This document shows positions 37,773 through 47,090 of a DNA stretch of 64,000 nucleotides, piece by piece (within the stretch, counting starts at the first letter, position 1; each line of letters begins with the position of its first letter). The stretch is taken from positions 310,001-374,000 of the forward strand of contig NZ_FNOH01000004.1 in the NCBI RefSeq assembly GCF_900106535.1, written 5' to 3'. The notes beneath the pieces were generated by a model. It was not told the DNA's origin and did no database searches. It saw only the letters and a list, made by a program, of their open reading frames with translations. This DNA comes from Myxococcus xanthus (GTDB lineage Bacteria > Myxococcota > Myxococcia > Myxococcales > Myxococcaceae). Made by a program: the position numbers and the translations under genes.

Positions 37773-38960
37773 ATGAGCCTGCCCCTCTCCTCCGCACCAG
37801 CGCCCGCCTGGCTGTGGAAAGGTGACGAGCCGAGCGTCACCTCGGTGTTTCAGCCCATCGTGGACTTGCTGCGTGGCGAGGTCATCGGGCACGAAGTGCT
37901 TTCGCGAGGACCCGGCGAGTTCCGCGAGCCGCACGTGCTCTTCACGCAGGCGCGATTGGAAGGCTACACGTGGGAGCTGGAGCGCGCGTGCTGGACGTCC
38001 GCGCTGCGCTGCATCTCCACGCTGCCGGAGGCGCAACGCAGCGCGCCCTTCTTCTTCAACGTCAGCCCGGACGTGCTGAGCGACCCGCGATTCGGGGATG
38101 GCTCCACGGAGGAGCTGCTCGCGCGCTACGGGCTGAACCCGAAGAACCTGGTGCTCGAAATCACGGAGAAGGCGGCGTTCGAGGACAACGCGCTGCTGCA
38201 ACGGCTGACGCGACAGTGTTCGGCGCTGGGCTTCGGCATCGCGCTGGATGACTTCGGCGCGGGGCACTCCGGACTGGTGACGCTGGTGAACAGCGCGCCG
38301 CAGTTCATCAAGCTGGACCAGGCGCTGGTGCGGGACATCCACCGACACAGCTACCAGCAGCACCTGGTGAAGTCGCTGGTGTCCTTCGCGGCCAGCGTCA
38401 ACGCGACGCTGATTGCGGAAGGCGTGGAGACGTGGAACGAGTTGGCCGTGCTGCTCCGCCTGGGCATCCGGCACGCGCAGGGCTACCTGGTGGCCCGCCC
38501 CGCTCCCGTCCCCGTGCTTCCCAGCGTCGAGTTCGAGGCGCGGCGCCATGAAGCCATGCGCGCGCTCGACTTCCGCGAGGACGAGGACGACGAGACGGTG
38601 GGCAGCATCGTCATCCGCCGCAACTGCGTGGAGCGGCCCGTGACGCCCGAGGAGTTGGAGCGGCTGTTCCAGCAGAAGGCCGACGTGGACCATGTCGCCG
38701 TGCTGCATAGCGAACGGCTGGAGGCGCTGGTGTTGCGGCGCGCGACGGCCACGAAGGGCGCGGCGCAGGTGGCTCCGCTCATCGTCGAGGACCGGATGGC
38801 GCTCACCACCCTGGCGCGGCTCGCCATGGAGCGCGCGCCCGAAGCGCTCTATGACCCGGTGGTCGTCACGGATGCCCAGAAGCGATTCCTGGGTACCGTC
38901 ACCATGCAGCAACTCATTCGCCGCATCACGGAGTTGCTGGAACGGCGCACGCCGGCCTGA
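37773..38960 (+). CDS. EAL-domain cyclic-di-GMP phosphodiesterase with C-terminal CBS-like region
   Basis: 395 residues from ATG 37773. The EAL domain occupies about 20-265. The signature reads EVL (41-43) instead of EAL but keeps the Glu. Other active-site residues are present: FFNVSP with the metal Asn, EITEKAAFED, DDFGAGHSG with both Asp, FIKLDQALV, AEGVET and QGYLVARP. It is therefore probably active. The C-terminal 120 residues (RPVTPEELERLFQQKADVDHVAVL and onward) resemble a pair of CBS repeats, and the last helices end the protein. No sensor or membrane segment. A PilZ protein is encoded 1.0 kb downstream on the other strand. Confidence 0.82.
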   Translation: MSLPLSSAPAPAWLWKGDEPSVTSVFQPIVDLLRGEVIGHEVLSRGPGEFREPHVLFTQARLEGYTWELERACWTSALRCISTLPEAQRSAPFFFNVSPDVLSDPRFGDGSTEELLARYGLNPKNLVLEITEKAAFEDNALLQRLTRQCSALGFGIALDDFGAGHSGLVTLVNSAPQFIKLDQALVRDIHRHSYQQHLVKSLVSFAASVNATLIAEGVETWNELAVLLRLGIRHAQGYLVARPAPVPVLPSVEFEARRHEAMRALDFREDEDDETVGSIVIRRNCVERPVTPEELERLFQQKADVDHVAVLHSERLEALVLRRATATKGAAQVAPLIVEDRMALTTLARLAMERAPEALYDPVVVTDAQKRFLGTVTMQQLIRRITELLERRTPA

Positions 38961-39069
38961 TGACGGACACGGCTGCGGCACGATGCGCACGACGCGGTCG
39001 TCCGACTTTGTTGCCTCAGTTCACGCGGGCACCGCCGCTCCGTCCCTCTGCCTGCGAACAGGAGCCCCC

Positions 39070-39330
39070 TTGAGCACGAAGCGATACTTCAAGCGAGATG
39101 CAGAATCCGAGTACGGAGCAGGCATCTGCTACATGGAAATCACGGGGGACTGGCCGAGCCGGCAGATTGAAATCTACGGAGAAACGTGGCGCTGGGGCGA
39201 CGAGAAACACCTCGAACACCTTGCGGATCAACCGTTCGAGGTTCTCGACCTGGGTGAGGAGTACGAAATCCCATCAGAGGAATTCGAACGCGCCTGGCAG
39301 GAAGCCATGAAACGCACCCCACCCAAATGA
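39070..39330 (+). CDS. Small conserved hypothetical protein
   Basis: 86 residues starting at TTG 39070, supported by AGGAG in the preceding bases. It is rich in aromatic and acidic residues (RYFKRDAESEYG, DWPSRQIEIYGETWRWGDEK, VLDLGEEYEIPSEEFERAW). There is no signal peptide or membrane helix. It may belong to a DUF6881-like group, but I cannot confirm this. Its function is unknown. Confidence 0.6.
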   Translation: MSTKRYFKRDAESEYGAGICYMEITGDWPSRQIEIYGETWRWGDEKHLEHLADQPFEVLDLGEEYEIPSEEFERAWQEAMKRTPPK

Positions 39331-39416
39331 GGCAGGGCTCACTCAGCCCCGAAGCCTGGCCTTTTGTAGGGCGTTCCAATGGGCATCGATGCGCGACGCC
39401 AGGTCATGAACATTCC

Positions 39417-39970
<554 letters not shown>

Positions 39971-39974
<4 letters not shown>

Positions 39975-40369
39975 GAGTGCGAGTGCAGCGGCTTGTTGAG
40001 CAGCTTCTCCGTCAGCTCGCCGCCGAGGCTGTCGGACATCAGTCCTTCCACCACCGTCTCGAACTCCACCCGCTGCGCTTCACTGCTGTAGATGAAACGG
40101 ATGCCCATGCCGGGCTCGTCCGCGTCCGCCTTGGACCAGACGACCTCGCCCAGCAGTTCGAAGGGGGCCTCCCGGTGTGGCACCGTCAGCTTGAAGAGGA
40201 AGCGCGTGCCGATGGGCAGCGGCTTCTTCGTCTTGATGAACGTGCCACCCTTGCTGATGTTCTTCGTGTAGTCCGCGAAGAACGAGTTGAGCTTCTTGTA
40301 GTCGACCTTCAGCTCGATGGGCGCGCGCCCGTTCTGGCGGTGCTCTGGACCTGTCTTCTGTTCGGACAT
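39971..40369 (-). CDS. PilZ-domain protein (myxobacterial type)
   Basis: 132 residues from ATG 40369; longer readings upstream overlap the opposite-strand gene and look non-coding. The PilZ c-di-GMP-binding elements are RQNGR (RxxxR) near residues 13-17 and NISKGGTFI near 38-46. The beta-barrel continues through RFLFKLTVP, GEVVWSK and GMGIRFI. It matches the myxobacterial TIGR02266-like PilZ group as I remember it. It probably binds c-di-GMP as a small effector. It is coupled to the DUF192 lipoprotein gene. Confidence 0.85.
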
Positions 40370-40394
40370 GCTGGCCGGGAGTATAGGAGAGGCC

Positions 40395-42755
40395 ATGCGG
40401 CAAGTCCTCACCCGCGCCTCTGGCCTGTTGCGTCGCCCTGCCGTCCTGGCCACCGTCCTCCTGCTCGCGGGCGGGGGCTCGGCGCTCGTCCTGCTCCCCC
40501 TCTTTGGCGTCCCCGGCTTCGAGCTGAGCCTGGCCCTCTCCATCGCCGTCGGCCTGCTCGGAGGGGGGATGGGCATCGCCGCGGCCGCCCAGGAGCGCCG
40601 CATCCTGCTGGGCACCGCTCCGACGCCACCAGGCGCCCTCCGGCCCCAGACGCCCGCAGGCGCGGTGGGCCGGGCCCTGGGCACCGCCCTGCTCCTCAAC
40701 ATCGGCGTCCTGGTGCCCCCCTTCCTGGTAGCCACCCTGTTCGCCTGGCTGCGCACCGCGTGTGACCCGTTCGCACTGGTGGGCTTCTATCCGATGCTCA
40801 CCCTCCCCTCGGCCGCGCTGGCCGCCTCCGCGGGCGTGCTGTGCGGCTTCACCGCCGAGCGCCCCCGCCGGGCCGCGGGGCTGTACGCACTCCTCATCCT
40901 CCTCTCAGCCGTGCCTACCGCGTGGCCCATCGTCGCCGGGCCCCAGGTGTTCGCCTTCAACCACTTCCTGGGACACATGCCCGGGCCCCTCTACGACGAG
41001 GCCCTGGGTGTCTCCGCCGCGCTCGGCTGGTTCCGCTTGGAGACGCTGCTGTGGGTCACCGTGCTCGCGGGGCTCACCTGCGCCCTGCTGGACCTGGGCA
41101 CCGGGCGCCTTCGCCGCGCCGGCCTGCGCCGCGCCACCCTGGCCGCCCTGGTACTGCCCCTGGCCGCCATCGCCTTCATGGAGGCGCGCGGCCCCGCCCT
41201 GGGCCTGCGGATGACGGATGCGTGGCTCACGCGGGAGCTCGGCGGCCTGCGGGAGACGGAACACTTCGTCTTCCACTACTGGCAAGGCAAGCCGCGCGAG
41301 GACGTGGACCGCTTCGCGCGGGACTTGGAGTTCCGCTGGGCCCAGACGCGGCACTTCCTGGGCGTGGCCCCTACCGAGCCCATCCACGTCTGGCTCTACC
41401 GCGACGAGCACGAAAAGCAGCGCCTGGTGGGCGCCGGCCGCACCCAGTTCGCCAAGCCCTGGCGCCACGAGTTGCACATCCAGGACCGGCCCTTCCCCCA
41501 CTCCGTGCTCCACCATGAGCTGGCGCACGTCATGGCGGCCCCCGCGGGCAGCGGCCCCTTCCGCGTCACCACCCGGCTGGGCGTCTGGCCGCTCATGGGC
41601 GTCATCGAGGGATTCGCCGTCGCCGCGGACGGCCCGGTGCAGGGCGACCTCACGCTGCACCAGTGGGCGGCGGGCATGCGCAGGCAGAAGCTGGCGCCGG
41701 ACATGCGCAAGCTGATGGGGCCGCAGGGTTTCTACCAGTCGGCCCCCGCACGCGCGTACACGGTGGCGGGCTCGTTCCTGCGCTACCTGGCGGACACCTA
41801 TGGCGCGGACCGGCTGCGAGCCGTGTATGCCCATGCGGACTTCAACGCCGCATACGGCCGTCCCCTGGGAGAGCTCGTCACCGAGTGGGAGCAGTACGTG
41901 GACGCGCTCCCCCTGGACGAAGCCTCCGTGGCGCGGGCCTTCGCGCGCTTCCGCACCGGCAGCCTCTTCACCCGCGCCTGCGCTCGCGAGGTGGCGCGAC
42001 TGTCGGATTCCGCCCGGCAGGCGCTGGCGAGTGACCCCGAGGACGCGCTGAAGCGCTACCGCCGCGCCGGCGAGCTCCAGCCCGAAGAGCCTGGCTTCCG
42101 CATCGGTGAGGCCGTCGCCCTGTCCCAACTGGAGCGCTACGCGGACGCGGACGCCGTGCTCGCCGAGGTGGGCGAACGCATGAAGGGCCAGGCCGTGCTG
42201 GAGGCGGAGGTGGCCATGGCGCGGGCGGACGTCGCGCTGCGCCGCGACCAGCCCGGCGAGGCCCGCCGCTTCCTCGACACCGTGCTGTCGAAGGACGCCG
42301 GGCCGGAGCTGACGCGCACCGCCCAGGTGAAGCTCGCCGCCATGGAGGACGCCGTGCGCCAGGCCCCCATCGAAGCGTACTTCCGGGCCGGCCAGGACGA
42401 GGTGCGTCTGCTGATCCTCGCGCGCGCCCTGGCCGCGGTGCCCACGGACCCGTTCCTCAACTACCTCATGGGGCGCCGGTTGCAGCAGGTGGGCTCGCCC
42501 GTGCTGGCCACGGGCTACCTGCAACAAGCCCTGGCGGCGGAAGGCCTGCCGGAAGCGCTCCGCCGCGAAGCCCTGCGCATGCGGGTGGAGTCAGCCTACC
42601 TGGCAGGAGACTGCGGCGCGGTGCGGCACGAGGTCGGTGCACTACCGGACTTTGGCGCCGCCTTCCGGGCCTCCGCCGACGAGTGGCGGGAGCGCTGCGA
42701 CTTCGAGGAGAAGACCTTCCGTGGACTGCTGGTGCCACGACAGGCTTTCCGCTAG
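40395..42755 (+). CDS. Polytopic membrane protein with gluzincin-like metallopeptidase domain and TPR tail
   Basis: 786 residues from ATG 40395, with AGGAGAGG just upstream. Residues 1-260 contain about six membrane helices. Residues about 285-490 look like a peptidase-MA type domain: HVWLYRDEHEKQ, then VLHHELAHVMAA (HELAH at 374-378) and a downstream Glu in IEGFAVAADG near 405, the third zinc ligand pattern. The C-terminal ~250 residues are TPR-like (YRRAGELQPEEPGFRIGEAV, DADAVLAEVGERM). It is likely an inner-membrane zinc peptidase facing the periplasm, with an unknown substrate. It diverges from the PilZ gene. Confidence 0.72.
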   Translation: MRQVLTRASGLLRRPAVLATVLLLAGGGSALVLLPLFGVPGFELSLALSIAVGLLGGGMGIAAAAQERRILLGTAPTPPGALRPQTPAGAVGRALGTALLLNIGVLVPPFLVATLFAWLRTACDPFALVGFYPMLTLPSAALAASAGVLCGFTAERPRRAAGLYALLILLSAVPTAWPIVAGPQVFAFNHFLGHMPGPLYDEALGVSAALGWFRLETLLWVTVLAGLTCALLDLGTGRLRRAGLRRATLAALVLPLAAIAFMEARGPALGLRMTDAWLTRELGGLRETEHFVFHYWQGKPREDVDRFARDLEFRWAQTRHFLGVAPTEPIHVWLYRDEHEKQRLVGAGRTQFAKPWRHELHIQDRPFPHSVLHHELAHVMAAPAGSGPFRVTTRLGVWPLMGVIEGFAVAADGPVQGDLTLHQWAAGMRRQKLAPDMRKLMGPQGFYQSAPARAYTVAGSFLRYLADTYGADRLRAVYAHADFNAAYGRPLGELVTEWEQYVDALPLDEASVARAFARFRTGSLFTRACAREVARLSDSARQALASDPEDALKRYRRAGELQPEEPGFRIGEAVALSQLERYADADAVLAEVGERMKGQAVLEAEVAMARADVALRRDQPGEARRFLDTVLSKDAGPELTRTAQVKLAAMEDAVRQAPIEAYFRAGQDEVRLLILARALAAVPTDPFLNYLMGRRLQQVGSPVLATGYLQQALAAEGLPEALRREALRMRVESAYLAGDCGAVRHEVGALPDFGAAFRASADEWRERCDFEEKTFRGLLVPRQAFR

Positions 42756-42821
42756 CCACGCTTTTCGGCTAGGCAGGCAGCCAGACAGCGGTGACGTGCC
42801 AGCCTGGCAAGGAGGACGTGG

Positions 42822-43349
42822 ATGCGTTTCGAGTCGCGGCATCGGATTCAGGGGACGGTGGATGAGGTGGAGCGCGCGCTCCTCGACGAGCGGTACTTCG
42901 AGTTCCTCCTCAAGCACCATGGCGTGCTGCTGGAGCTGCAGCCCCTGGAAGTGAAGCCGGACGGAGACGTCGTGCGCCGCCGCGTGCGCTACCGCCCCAA
43001 GCCCGTCATCGAGAAGATTGGCCCCAAGACGGTGCCCCCGGAGTGGTTCGCGTTCATCGAGACGTCCACCTATGACAAGCGCCGCAAGGAGTTGACGTTC
43101 GAGAACATCCCCACCTCGAACAAGATCTCCAAGATGCTGGTGAACACCGGCACCATGCGCTTCCGCGACGTGGGCGGTGGCCAGACGGAGCGGGTGATGG
43201 ACGGTGAAATCGCCCTCAAGCTGCCCTTCCTCCTCAAGCCGTTGGGGCTCATCGCGGAGAAGGTCATCCAGTCGGAGGGCCTGAAGATCCTCGACAACGA
43301 GGTGCCGGTGCTCAACCGGTTCATCGCCGAGGTCATCCGCCCCGGTTAG
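42822..43349 (+). CDS. DUF2505/SRPBCC-like protein
   Basis: 175 residues. The N-terminal MRFESRHRIQGTVDEVERALLDERYFEFLL resembles the start of DUF2505 proteins, which have the START/SRPBCC hydrophobic-cavity fold. The rest is beta-rich with EKVIQSEGLKILDNEVPVLNRFI as a C-terminal helix. No signal or membrane segment. Possible lipid-binding role by fold only. Confidence 0.65.
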   Translation: MRFESRHRIQGTVDEVERALLDERYFEFLLKHHGVLLELQPLEVKPDGDVVRRRVRYRPKPVIEKIGPKTVPPEWFAFIETSTYDKRRKELTFENIPTSNKISKMLVNTGTMRFRDVGGGQTERVMDGEIALKLPFLLKPLGLIAEKVIQSEGLKILDNEVPVLNRFIAEVIRPG

Positions 43350-43420
43350 TCGTCTTCCCGCCTCCGGCGGGGCCTGGGAATGGGTTGACTTCCGTTGGGT
43401 TGTCCCAATAAGGCCCCGCC

Positions 43421-43888
43421 ATGCTCAAACGCTTCCTCGCCTTCAGCGTCCTGTCCCTGCTGGCCGCCTGCGCCCCGAAGCGCATCCCCGGCACGGACAT
43501 CGTCGACAACTCCGACACGCGCGCCATTCTCGCCGTCATGGAGGAGTACCGCACCGCGCTGGAGGCCCGGGACGCCCAGGCCATCCAGAAGCTCGTCTCG
43601 CCTTCGTTCCAGGACGACGGCGGCACGCCGAACGACCCCAGCGACGACCTGACGGCGCAGAACCTGGTGCCCTACCTGGAGCGGGTGTTCCCCCGCATCC
43701 AGGGCCCTCGCATCGAGCTGAACATCCGCCGCATCCAGGTCGGTGACGGCGTGGCCGCCGCCATCTACTACTGGAACGCCTCCTGGCGGATGCCGTCGCT
43801 TCACTCGCGCCCGATGAAGGAGTCCGAGCTGGAGCAGATGGTGCTGCGCAAGGAAGACGGCACCTGGAAGATCCTCACCGGCATCTGA
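43421..43888 (+). CDS. Lipoprotein with NTF2-like domain
   Basis: 155 residues. The signal ends in LLAAC (Cys17). Residues about 35-150 have the layout of a SnoaL/NTF2-like fold: AILAVMEEYRTALEARDAQAIQKLVSPSF at the start and ELEQMVLRKEDGTWKILTG at the end. Usually this fold binds small hydrophobic ligands or is a structural scaffold. It is convergent with thrB, 13 bp away. Confidence 0.75.
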   Translation: MLKRFLAFSVLSLLAACAPKRIPGTDIVDNSDTRAILAVMEEYRTALEARDAQAIQKLVSPSFQDDGGTPNDPSDDLTAQNLVPYLERVFPRIQGPRIELNIRRIQVGDGVAAAIYYWNASWRMPSLHSRPMKESELEQMVLRKEDGTWKILTGI

Positions 43889-43901
43889 CTCCGTCGGGCC
43901 C

Positions 43902-44873
43902 TCACAGGCCCAACAGCGCGGCGAAGCCCTCGGGCCCCATGGCATTCAATGCCCGGGCCCGGTTGAGGTAGGTGCGGTAGTCCTTGCGCACCAGCTTGTC
44001 CGCAGGCAGCGGGGACAGGTGGTAGTCGCGGATGCGGCTCGCCGTGAAGCGCACCGCCCCGTAGAGCGCATGGCCGAAGAGGTTCGTGCGCTCCACGGCG
44101 GATAGCGGCCGGACGTCCACGTAGCCGCGAATGAAGGCCCGGCACAGCTCCGGCAGGTACTGCCCGCCGTCGAAGCACCAGGCATTGAGCGTGATGGCCA
44201 CGTCCAGGCCGTAGTCCTCCCGGCACGCCATCTCGAAGTCGAAGAAGGCGCCCACGCGGTCCCCCAGCCACTTCACGTTGTCCATGAAGAGGTCCGCGTG
44301 GATGACGCCGCGAGGCTCCAGCCCCTGCCGCGCCGCGCGCGACGTCTCCATGTCGCGTTGCAGCTCACGCGCCACGGCCGCCAGCTCCGCATCCGGGTGC
44401 GCCACCAGCGCCTCCAGCCAGCCGCTCACCGTCTCCGGTCCGTAGGGATTCTCCCTCGAGCCGGAGAAGGACTGCGTGTCGCGGTGCAGCTTGCCCAGCT
44501 CCGCGCCCAGCCGCTCCAGGTGGTCGGCGGTGAGGGCCGGGTGGCGCAGCTCCTCGCCCGGCAGCCAGCGGAAGACGCTGACGCGGCCACCCTCCAGCTC
44601 CAGGAAGGTCGCGCCGTCACGCGTCGTCACCTGCACGGGCCCGGGGAAGTGGTACGCGGCCAGGTGCGCGAGCAGCGCGGATTCGAAGCGCAAATCGTCC
44701 GCGGAGCGCACCGTGGTGTGGCGCACGAAGTAGCGCCCGCTCTGCGTCTCCACGCGGTGGTTGGTGTTGATGGAGCCCTGGGGAATGGGCGTCACCTCAC
44801 GCACAGCCCCGAGCCCGAATGCCTCCGCGACCCGCTCGAATGCCTCGCGGGGTAGCGCCGTGTGTACCGCCAT
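43902..44873 (-). CDS. thrB: Homoserine kinase (ThrB, aminoglycoside phosphotransferase-fold type)
   Basis: 323 residues. INTNHRVETQSGRYFVRH near the N-terminus and the Brenner motif GVIHADLFMDNV near residue 189, followed by FFDFEMACREDYGLDVAI, show the APH-type kinase fold. The later LYGAVRFTASRIRDYH block fits the APH-type ThrB family (for example Pseudomonas ThrB) better than choline kinases. It phosphorylates homoserine for threonine synthesis. Not clustered with other threonine genes here. It diverges from the TPR gene at 45010. Confidence 0.8.
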   Translation of the reverse strand: MAVHTALPREAFERVAEAFGLGAVREVTPIPQGSINTNHRVETQSGRYFVRHTTVRSADDLRFESALLAHLAAYHFPGPVQVTTRDGATFLELEGGRVSVFRWLPGEELRHPALTADHLERLGAELGKLHRDTQSFSGSRENPYGPETVSGWLEALVAHPDAELAAVARELQRDMETSRAARQGLEPRGVIHADLFMDNVKWLGDRVGAFFDFEMACREDYGLDVAITLNAWCFDGGQYLPELCRAFIRGYVDVRPLSAVERTNLFGHALYGAVRFTASRIRDYHLSPLPADKLVRKDYRTYLNRARALNAMGPEGFAALLGL

Positions 44874-44915
44874 ACCTCTGACCTCCCACGTCCGTGTTCA
44901 CGCCGCCGCCCCCCG

Positions 44916-44944
44916 TTGACAGTCGAGGGGACCGTTCCTATCTG
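44916..44944 (+). promoter_or_regulatory. Sigma-70-type promoter for the TPR gene
   Basis: Consensus TTGACA (44916-44921), 17-bp spacer, TATCTG (44939-44944). Transcription would start about 44951, giving a leader of nearly 60 nt before the ATG at 45010. Best -35 match in the window. Confidence 0.6.
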
Positions 44945-45009
44945 AGCGCGGCTTCTATACCCGGCACAACGGCCGGCGCACATCCAACTCCAGCGCAGGG
45001 GACAGGTCC

Positions 45010-46590
45010 ATGGGCACCGAAGGGCGCAAGGACTGGCAGCGGCGCGAAAGCCTCACCAGCGCGCTGGTTCAGGTGGGCGTGGTGGCGGTGCTGCTCGCGG
45101 GCGCGGTGGTTTTCTTCGTCCACCGAGGCACCGTCCGCAAGCAGACGGAGGAACACCTGCGCGCGGCCCGCACGGCCGCCATGCGTGGCAACCCCGCTGA
45201 CCTCGCCCGCGCGATGACGGAGCTGGACGCCCTGTTCCAGCTCGACGCCGAGGCCCGTGACGCCCAGGCCCTGGCTGCCGACATCCAGACGGTGCTGTGG
45301 CTGGAGCACCGGCAGCCCGGCGCGGACGCCAAGGCCCGCGAGCACCTCTCCCGCGCCGCGCAGTTGGAGTCGCAGTCCGGCGAGCGCTACGGCGCCCACG
45401 CACTGCATCTGCTGGCCGCGGGCAAGTCCGCCGAGGCGGAGCAGTACCTGGCCGGGCTCGAGGCCCGCGGCGCCAACAACGCCCGGCTGACGCTGGCCCG
45501 GGCCCTGGCGCTCCAGGCGCGCGGCGACCTTCCCGGAGCGAGGCAGGCCTTCGCTCGCGCGGCGGAAGCGTCCTGGCGCGATCCACGCTTCACCACCGCG
45601 TACGGCGAAGCCCTGATGGACGAAGGCCAGTACCCGCAGGCGGTGGAGGCCTTCGCCAAGGCCACCAGTGTCAACCCGGACCACCTGCTGGCCCGCGTGT
45701 CCACCGCGCTGGCCCACACCTACCAGGGGCGCAAGATGGAGGAAGCGCAGCAGGTGCTCTCCGGCGTGGAGGCCCGGGGCGCGGAGCTGACGCCCGGACT
45801 GAAGGCCCGCGCGGGCGCGCTGAAGGCAGAGCTGGCGCTGGCTCGCGGCGCGCCCGACGAGGCCCTCTCCGCCGCGGACGAAGCGCTGAAGGCCGTTCCC
45901 GATGAGCACTACGCCCTCTTCGCCCGGGCCCGGGCCCTGGCGGTGAAGCATGACGTCCAGGCCCGCGCGGCCTTCGAGGCGGCCGTGGCCCGGCGCCGCA
46001 ATGCCCCCCTGCTCTACCTGGACGGCGCGCGGGCGCTGCAGACCGCTGGTGACACCGACGGCGCGGTGGCCCTGCTGGACGCGTACGAGGCCACCTTCGG
46101 TCCGGTGCAGACCACCACCCCGGACGGCAAGAAGGCTGGCCTCTTGGAGAAGGACAGCCGCTACTGGCTGGCGCGCGGCGGCGTGCTGGAGGCCGCCTCC
46201 CGTCAGGACGATGCCCTGGTCGCCTACGACAAGGCCCTGGCGGCGCGCGGCGTGGAGCTGGCCCAGGCGCAGTACGCCAAGGGCGCGCTGCTGCTGGCGC
46301 GCAAGGACTACGAGGGAGCCCGCCCGCTGCTGGCCGCCGTGGCACCCGACAGCGGCGCGGGCACGATGGCGGAGGCCTACACCGCCATGGGGGACCTGCT
46401 CTTCGCGCAGGGCGAGCACGCCGCCGGCTGCCAGCACTACTTCTTCGGCCTCGCGCGAGAGCGGGCGCAGGGCACGCCCCGCGAGGCGCTGGCGGAGCGC
46501 GTGGAGGACATCCGGAAGCGGCTGGAGTCCGCCGGCCAGGCCAGCATGGCCAAGGCCTGGAAGGCGGAGTCGAGCTCGCTCCTAGAGTAG
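45010..46590 (+). CDS. Membrane-anchored TPR protein
   Basis: 526 residues. A single membrane helix (VGVVAVLLAGAVVFFVHRG) lies near residues 22-40. The rest, about 45-510, is Ala/Glu/Leu-rich helical repeat sequence with recognisable TPR pairs (AYGEALMDEGQYPQAVEAFAK, YTAMGDLLFAQGEHAAGC). The bulk probably lies on the periplasmic side, acting as a protein-interaction scaffold. Its 3' end overlaps the 3' end of the opposing gene by 9 bp (46582-46590). Confidence 0.8.
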   Translation: MGTEGRKDWQRRESLTSALVQVGVVAVLLAGAVVFFVHRGTVRKQTEEHLRAARTAAMRGNPADLARAMTELDALFQLDAEARDAQALAADIQTVLWLEHRQPGADAKAREHLSRAAQLESQSGERYGAHALHLLAAGKSAEAEQYLAGLEARGANNARLTLARALALQARGDLPGARQAFARAAEASWRDPRFTTAYGEALMDEGQYPQAVEAFAKATSVNPDHLLARVSTALAHTYQGRKMEEAQQVLSGVEARGAELTPGLKARAGALKAELALARGAPDEALSAADEALKAVPDEHYALFARARALAVKHDVQARAAFEAAVARRRNAPLLYLDGARALQTAGDTDGAVALLDAYEATFGPVQTTTPDGKKAGLLEKDSRYWLARGGVLEAASRQDDALVAYDKALAARGVELAQAQYAKGALLLARKDYEGARPLLAAVAPDSGAGTMAEAYTAMGDLLFAQGEHAAGCQHYFFGLARERAQGTPREALAERVEDIRKRLESAGQASMAKAWKAESSSLLE

Positions 46591-47082
46591 GTCGGTGGGG
46601 CTGATGGACTCCGGCCGGGCGCGCACCACGCGCCACTCGCCGTCCTCTTCCTTCTCGAAGGCGCCTTCGATGAGGTAGGCGTTCAGCACGCTGTCGGCGG
46701 CCAGGTGCTCCACCTTCTCCGCCTGGGAGCGGCCGAAGATGAAGCGCGCCTGGAACTCCCCTTCCGAGGGCGACACCTCGCGCACCTCCAGGTTCGTCAC
46801 GAAGACGCGCACCCACTGGCCACGCAGCACCTGCGCGGTGAGGATGCCGCGCACGTCCTTCTTCGACCAGCCGCCCTGCCCGTTGGAGCGGAAGCGCTCG
46901 GAGACGTGCTCCATCACCCCGCCCACGTCCTTCGCCTCCGCGGCGCGCGTCATCACCACCACCTGGCGGCGGATGGCCTCCTCCACGGTGAGCTGCTGCC
47001 GCGGCCAGAAGTACAGCACCGCGCCGGCCGCCAGCAGCGCCAGCACACCGCCCACCACCTGAGAGCGCGTCACGTTCACCAT
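46582..47082 (-). CDS. Membrane-anchored NTF2-like protein, function unknown
   Basis: 166 residues from ATG 47082, with GAGGGGG just before it; a GTG at 47094 that overlaps the upstream stop would add four residues. One N-terminal membrane helix (VVGGVLALLAAGAVLYFWP) is followed by a compact domain (VEEAIRRQVVVMTRAAEAKD, VRVNLEV-like strands, FARFIFG-like strands) that resembles small NTF2-like domains. Likely periplasmic. It follows the cyclic-nucleotide-binding gene with 8 bp between. Confidence 0.65.
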   Translation of the reverse strand: MVNVTRSQVVGGVLALLAAGAVLYFWPRQQLTVEEAIRRQVVVMTRAAEAKDVGGVMEHVSERFRSNGQGGWSKKDVRGILTAQVLRGQWVRVFVTNLEVREVSPSEGEFQARFIFGRSQAEKVEHLAADSVLNAYLIEGAFEKEEDGEWRVVRARPESISPTDLL

Positions 47083-47090
47083 GGCCCCCC

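Noticed and set aside
43385-43420. TTGACT followed by AATAAG before the NTF2-like lipoprotein
   Set aside because: The -10 is poor and spacing 16; not strong enough to list.
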